Assembly (NCBI GenBank): GCA_037039925.1
Contig: JAXRKP010000993.1
Location: 1 to 64,000, forward strand
DNA: 64,000 nucleotides
Direction of reading: 5' to 3'
Source of the DNA: Doris montereyensis
Taxonomy: Eukaryota > Mollusca > Gastropoda > Nudibranchia > Dorididae
Part shown: positions 52,901-60,000 of the stretch, in pieces
Position numbering within the stretch: position 1 is the first letter of the stretch
Layout: every line of letters starts with the position of its first letter
The notes under the pieces: generated by a model
Database searches by the model: none
What the model was told of the DNA's origin: nothing
What the model saw: the letters and a program-made list of their open reading frames with translations, nothing else
Position numbers and translations under genes: made by a program

Positions 52901-55900
52901 CCTTAACTGCAGTAGCATGCTTTGCACTTTTCACATGTTTTCTGATGTCCTCTTTCCCACCACTGACAATGCTAACATCTAAACCACAAAGTACACAATG
53001 TGCAACGCTCTCCCCTTTCACAGAAGGTTTAATTTAATTTTATTTTCACTTTCATCTAAAGTATTAATCATACAACATTTCTTTCTCAGGAAATTATTAT
53101 TTTTGTAAGTTTTGAATTTTTAAGTTCTTTAATCTCTTTTAAGAGATTAAATTCCTTTCTTTGAGCTCAAATTTGTCTTTTTTCAAAGTTTTTATTTCTA
53201 AATTTAAATCTATTTTCCCTACTTTTGGTTTAATAAAACCCTTTGCCTTACAAGGCTTAGAATTTCAACTAGAACAAGGCAAATCAGACATAACACTAGG
53301 TACTACAGCATTAGCAGGCACATTAGACACTGGTAACATTGACAGAGGCAGGGCAGACTCAACAGGCGTAGGCACTGGGGTTGGTTCATCAATGACAGTT
53401 ACTAATTAGACTGGCTCAGGCACAAGTGCAGGTGTTACAGGTACAGTAGGGTGAGGCATGGGGAGATCATCCGATCCAGCTCCAGAGGACAAAAAATTAG
53501 GCAAGATGCGGGATGTTGACATGGGCCTACATTTACATTTCTATCGGAGTGGTTACTGGACAAGCATTTGAATCAAAACTTAAATTAAGAACAAAAATTT
53601 CATTGTTTAAGTTAAAGTAATTGAGTTTTTCCTCCTTGCTTCCTTTCTTTTTCAAAAGCAGCTTGTAGGTCTTAATAAGTTTCTCCACTGCATTACGACA
53701 CAAAATAAGTAATCCCGATGAAAGATTCAGTGAAAAAGATGAAGTACCCATTCACATCCAAATTTGTCCTTTAGTCTCTCTTTAGAACGAAAAAGTTCCA
53801 GATCAATGACCATTTACTTGGTAAGTAGGCCTACACCATTAGCATTCTGTGTCCAAGAATCAAAATCAAAAATGCAGTTTCTGTCAATTCCAACTTCATC
53901 AAGTGATAGAGAAATAGAAGTGAGTCTCAAAGGTGTATGAATAAATGTTGGTAACGATGGGGTGCCAATGAATGATATGGCCTTTGCGACAACTCGATTA
54001 ATTCTCTTACCGATCCAATCGCTAGCCTAGAAAACGCTTGATGACAAGTTTTCCAACCCAGGATGATACATCCTTCACTGACTTGAAGTTGGTGCCCTCG
54101 AGTCTGAGGCAATGCAGCATTAGCAATAGTAGCAAACAATTGGTCATTGGAACAACAGGCAAGTCTGGTCGTCTGCCCTTTCCAGTGGTTGGGAACGTAT
54201 TTCGGAGGCCTTCATAAACATCACCAGCTGTGAAAAAAAATAAATTATTCCACTGGCTAGACAGGACAGCACATCTTTCAAACAGGTTAAATTTACTCAT
54301 TTTCTCAGCCTTCAAAACTGCCAAGGGATATTTAACTTGCATTAAGTCATTGAAGAGTTTGATGCCAAAACACTGGTTCTAGCTTCAGACTGAATTGGAT
54401 AAATTAATAATTCCTGAGATCACTGCAAATGATGGAAACACTGGCGGTAGTGGTAATAGTAGTAATCAAATCACAACAAAAAAAGTTTGCATTAAAATAA
54501 AAATAATATAAGTGACATAAGAAATCCATTGGACCCTACCATCATAAATCATAGCTTATTTACATGAAAATGATCAACATTAGCTGTGGTAATTTTTTTG
54601 GGGACAACAATAGCCTAGGCCCACCATCAACTTGAGTTTAATGGACGAGCCCATTGACATTTCAATGGGAGAGAATTTGCCATCCAGTTCATCAGCATAA
54701 AGAAAAACAAAAGTTAAACCAGTCACTGTGTATAGAAAATTAATACACTAAGTTAAATAATAAAGTTATAATTACCATGTAACCCATAATTATGGCATGG
54801 AACTTCAAATTAACAATACTATTTTTCTAATCCTTTCTTGAAAAGAAGTCGCCTCTCCCAACTGAATGGAACGAAGTCGGCTCTCCCCTACTTTCTCTTC
54901 TTTTTATGGGCCTGCATCACACGGCGGCCATTTTGAATGCCGATTCAGATTTCCCCCAAAATAGCCCATGTTTACGCACTCACTGTAGCAATACAAATAC
55001 GAACATTTATTTTTTAGCAGGAATAAGACAAATCTTTGATTATCAATTGGTTTAATTATAGTGATTTCTAATAAATTTGTTCGCTCAAATTAAATACAGA
55101 ATGAGGTCATTTGACGAGCTTTACTCTTCCTAATGCGAGACACACATCTAGAACGTAGACCTATTGATTTTAAGCATGTAACTTCAAATCCCCTTTTCAC
55201 CAGTTAAACTCTGTTATACTATTATTTAAAGATAATTATGATTCCATGAAATACTTACATATTAGGTCATAAATAGATTTCCGACTGCAAGCATCGGGGT
55301 TCTCTTCAAAGGACTCATTAGTAGCATCGACATTAATGCGATCATCACCAGTTTTCTCCGCCATGGCTGATAGTTGGAGTAAAAGAACGGCGGGCTTCCG
55401 GCTAAGAGTGTGAATCGGGTGAAATCAAATAAACAGAGCGCGCGCTACTTCATCGCCCATGTTTGATTTTGTGATATTCAAAGAGGCAGGAGGCTGAAGT
55501 TTATCTTCGTCAATTATTTTAAAAATCGGCCCGTATTTTCGTTGACTGCGCACTCGGCAAAGTTTTTATTGTTTTTTTTTACATTTTAATACAAATTTTA
55601 CCACGTATACCCAGTTTAGTTGGCTGTTTAAATAACTTGGTTTCATAGCGATTCGACCCATAGCCGCGAAGCTCTCCGATTTGTTGTGAGACTGGGTGTC
55701 AAAATCATCGCTCGCGCATCGACAAAAAAAGCACAAAACCATACCACATTCAAACATTAAAAACACACACATGTACAGTTTGAATCACAAAAAATACAAC
55801 ATATTTCGATAGAGGGAGAATACATCTTTACTTTGATCTATAATGCATGCTGTATTCAATCAGCACTGAAACTGTAGCGTTAATGGTAAGTTGACAAAAA

Positions 55901-56870
55901 ATTATCAAAAATCGGCGTTTTCGCCCCCGTAGTGCGGCAGTTTGGGCTACCTATTACAACGGTCATTGGATCGATGGGGGAAATCCCTGAGCGGCATAAT
56001 AATTCAATTTTTTATTCACTTAAGTTATAAAACAGCCTTTGAGGATTTACTAATGTTGATTAGCTATGTGTTGTTATTCTTAGTGTCGTTACACTGCCCT
56101 TAATAAGGAAACTCGTTAGTCCAGAGGCAAGGTATCGGCCTCTCAACCAAAAGGTAGTGGGTTCGAGCCCAGCCAATGGTTGAAAAATATTCTAAATTTC
56201 ACTCCAGAGCAATACCCCCACATTGTATATAAAAAGAGTGTTTCTGAAAATAAAGAGCAGGTAGAAGGCATGTTCTTAACTCTTTTAAGGCTGACCTCAA
56301 TATCGATCGATAATATTGTTCCGCTGTGTACGAGGCTTCCGCATATGGTACCGAAAGTTTCTTGCCCTGCTGGTTTTTTCCCCTCCGTTTAGTAAGGTGA
56401 CGTAGCGGGCAATATATATTGTTTTTGTTAATGTAACTGTTTTAGATTGCATCGTTTACTAATGTTAGCATCTATTACAGCCTACTTTCATTAAACATGA
56501 CATGGAATTTAATACTGCAGTTGGCCCACAACTAATGAAGAGGAATATGAAATACTAATACTAATAGATAGAAAAACGGGTCAGGACTGAGAAATCTTCA
56601 GTGTGCCCAAGCTTCATAAGCAGCAAGGAAACAGAAACAGATAAGCACTAAACAATGATGAACGAAACTAATAGAACCAATGGTGCAACGACCCACCGCA
56701 CAATTTCCATCAACAGAGCAAGCCTCATCACAACAATATACAAAAGGAAAGCAGAAAACGAAATACAACTGTCATTATAAGAGAGCCGGAGAGGGGATAG
56801 AAAGGGAAAGGAAATAAAAGGGACATAAAGAGAACGAGGAAGATAAAGAAAGAAGGGAGAAAATGAGAGA

Positions 56871-56944
<74 letters not shown>

Positions 56945-56958
56945 AGAGAGAAGAGAGA

Positions 56959-57037
<79 letters not shown>

Positions 57038-60000
57038 GGTAACACAAAAGAGGGGGAGGGGGACCACATGGCTGCATGGTCAGGCTTTACTCCAGTTGTT
57101 CAATAATAACTTAGCTGGCTATGCCGAACATTAGTAGTAGAGTTTCAATGAACAACTTTTATTTTTTTTATTTCTTAAGGAATCATTTTCATCCTCACAT
57201 CTAAAAAAAATGATGAATCAATAATACTAATAGTATTAATTCTATGGGAAATGTCCAACTGACTTTCGCTAATTCCATGACCGAGTCCACAGAGCATAAG
57301 TAACACATTACTATGATGAAAGAAACCCCCCCCACGGTTTATTGCTGTCACAAGTATGTGTCGCCCCAGCAGTGGCGACGCACTCTATCACAGATCTAAC
57401 ACATCTCCTCAGCAACATGCTTTGGAAAACTCCCTCCCTACGTCTATCACTAGTATTACCCTCTATTCTCGTTTACAATGATATGAGTGGCCATTGTTTT
57501 GTATTCTTGGCTGTTCCTTCCTACAGTTCAAAAGTAATCCTCGTCCTCACGAACAGCCCCCACCCGCGCAACCCAGTGGTTTTCCACATCTTCCCCCGAC
57601 TTATGGATGTAAACCTCCCTTCTTAGTCCTTTTTATACAGTAGGAAGATAGACTTGTAGTTTCTAATGTCTATATACACTTCAAATAGCCACCCTTCCTC
57701 TTGTCCAGATACCACATGTCATCATGACCATGTGAAATGATCTGTTTGAAGATCAAACTCTCTTTGTTGCTGGTCGCTGAACTCAGATGAAAATGAAAGC
57801 TTCAATTTTCCAGTGTACTTTCAATACTCAATCTCTTCATTCTTATGAAAAAGTGGTGTGGAGATATATTTTGAAATATGTGCCATTTGACAATAAGAAC
57901 ACAATGCTCCCCTCATTGGTCAACTCTGAATATGGTTTCTTTCTATTGACTGAAGGACACGCCCTCCATTCAGGCAGACCATAGGTATGCAATGAAATTG
58001 GTGACTGATCTCTTTTATTTGTATCAGTCATTATTTCTAACTTGTGGGTGGAGCTTGTTACTAAAGCCACTAACGTTTTTGTCTCGCTGGAAGGCCGGGA
58101 GTGAAGCAAATGTAAGGGGCCCGTTGTTAGCGCAGGTCTGCTTAGAGTGATTAGTGGCAGGCAAATCTACGGTACCCGCCTGAAAAGGGTTACGCTTCAA
58201 CTGCACTCGAATATGATAATGTAAAACTAAAACCATCTGACATCAATATATAAGAAACTTACTTTTTTTATTTTCTCTCGTTCATGTGCCTTCACATCAT
58301 CTTCTGGAATCCCTTCCATTCCATAAATCTCAATATCTGTATTGTTTCGATTGGGAAGGCTGTTGGGAACTTTGTCAATCTTTTCTTTATGAACCTGCAA
58401 GAGATTTTTCCAGTGAGATATAAAAAGCCCTTACTCAAAACTAAACAAAAGAGAAAACATTAACACGAAATCGTTCCTTCAATCACCCAATAAAGCTGAC
58501 CACCATTGATAAAGAAATAAAAACAAATCTAGATCACAACTAGATCTAGATCAACATAAGTACACAGCTCTAACCGGTACAGTCAACGTAAGTTTGAAAT
58601 TCTTACCTGCATGCAGTGTATTGCAAGGCCAGGGCCAGTGTACAGTTTTTTATAACATATATGACACTTGAAATGTTTCGCCTTCTGGTGTTGAATAAGG
58701 ATTTTCTCATCCTCAAATTCTCGATTACAATACGTATATGGAGTCAAGGAATGGTATGAAAAATTGAATTGAATGGTAGATCTATATGTACACATAATGT
58801 AATCATACCTACATTCTATATAATTTTGTATTTAAAATAGGCTGTAGGTCCATAACTGTAAAGGCGAGATACAGTGAAGAAAAGGTCAGTAACTCGCAAG
58901 GCGCGACGCCCATGTAGAATTATTCCGTGACTCGCCGAGATGGTGTGTACTGTACTGTAATGTATGGATGAGTGTGAGTCCGCAGAGAGAGAGAGAAAGA
59001 AGGATAGATAGCATTTATCACTCGGCAAGATGCTATACAATACACATGTACCATGTAATGTATTAATAAATATTATTTCGAATGGGAGACTAGAAGGAGG
59101 GGGCGGAGAGAGATGTGGGTAAAGAGTAAAGAGAGATAGACAGTGAGAGAGAGAGAGAGAGAAGGAAGGATAGAGAGCATTTATCACTCGTCAAGATGCT
59201 ATACACACATGTACCATGTAATGTATTAATAAATATTATTTCAGACCTGCCAACTTTTTCAGGGACAAAATAGGGAAAATGAATATTTTTGAATCGTGAC
59301 ATGTCGATCATTTCACATTTGCAATAACTGACGGTGCACCCGTTATGCTATTGCAGTTGTTTTGTGCGACCACAAGCAAATTTCTTAGTGATTTCCGAAT
59401 CTAGGCACATTTCTTTTACTCTTCTTAGCAGAGTTCGAACTGATTACTAACTGAGACAGGCAAGTTTTTCTCAATAATAAATTTTGTCCATAAAACCTCT
59501 GCCCTAATCACAGAGCAATCTCTGTCCTTGGTCATGAAGCCGCTGATATTCCTACTGGATAGACTGTCCTTAACTGCAGTAACATGCTTTGCAGTTTTCA
59601 CATGTTTTCTGATGTCATCCTTCCCACCACTGGCAATGCTAACATCTAAACCACAAGGTATACAATGTGTAAAAGCTCTCCCCTTTCACAGAAAGCCATT
59701 CCTTCCTATATTCCTCCCGAAATTTAACACTTGGTTTAGATTTCTTGCTTGGTTGAGAACTATTAGTATTACAACTAGATCTAAAGGTAGGTTCCACATC
59801 TTCTGAATGTTCTATTTCCAAAGGCCTTTTTTCAAGAAATCAATCCATGCCCAATTCGAACTTCGAGATAAAATGTTTAATTAGTTTAATTATCTAGATC
59901 TCAGTTGTAGAGCCTAGTATTCCCATTTTAGACACGGTAAATTATAAAAACACCAGTAAATTAATTAATAAATCAGGATTGAATAAATCAAAATGAAGGT

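Larger units (their letters stand above)
51060..55364 (-). pseudogene. Decayed transposon-like gene of unnamed multi-copy family
   Basis: Nested in ZNF207 intron 3, same strand. It opens with a clean exon (55364-55259) and a second exon from 54227. After frame changes it continues through [39 protein letters not shown] (about 53960-53830), [17 protein letters not shown] (53640), a Pro/Val-rich stretch and Lys/Glu-rich coil (53410-53100), the inserted 52577-53025 element, then [47 protein letters not shown] and HFLLGLS (about 52300-52230), [20 protein letters not shown], and [20 protein letters not shown] (51400). The C-terminal half resembles an uncharacterised protein family that I believe recurs in many copies in fish and invertebrate genomes. 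I cannot name it or assign a function. Confidence 0.5.
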
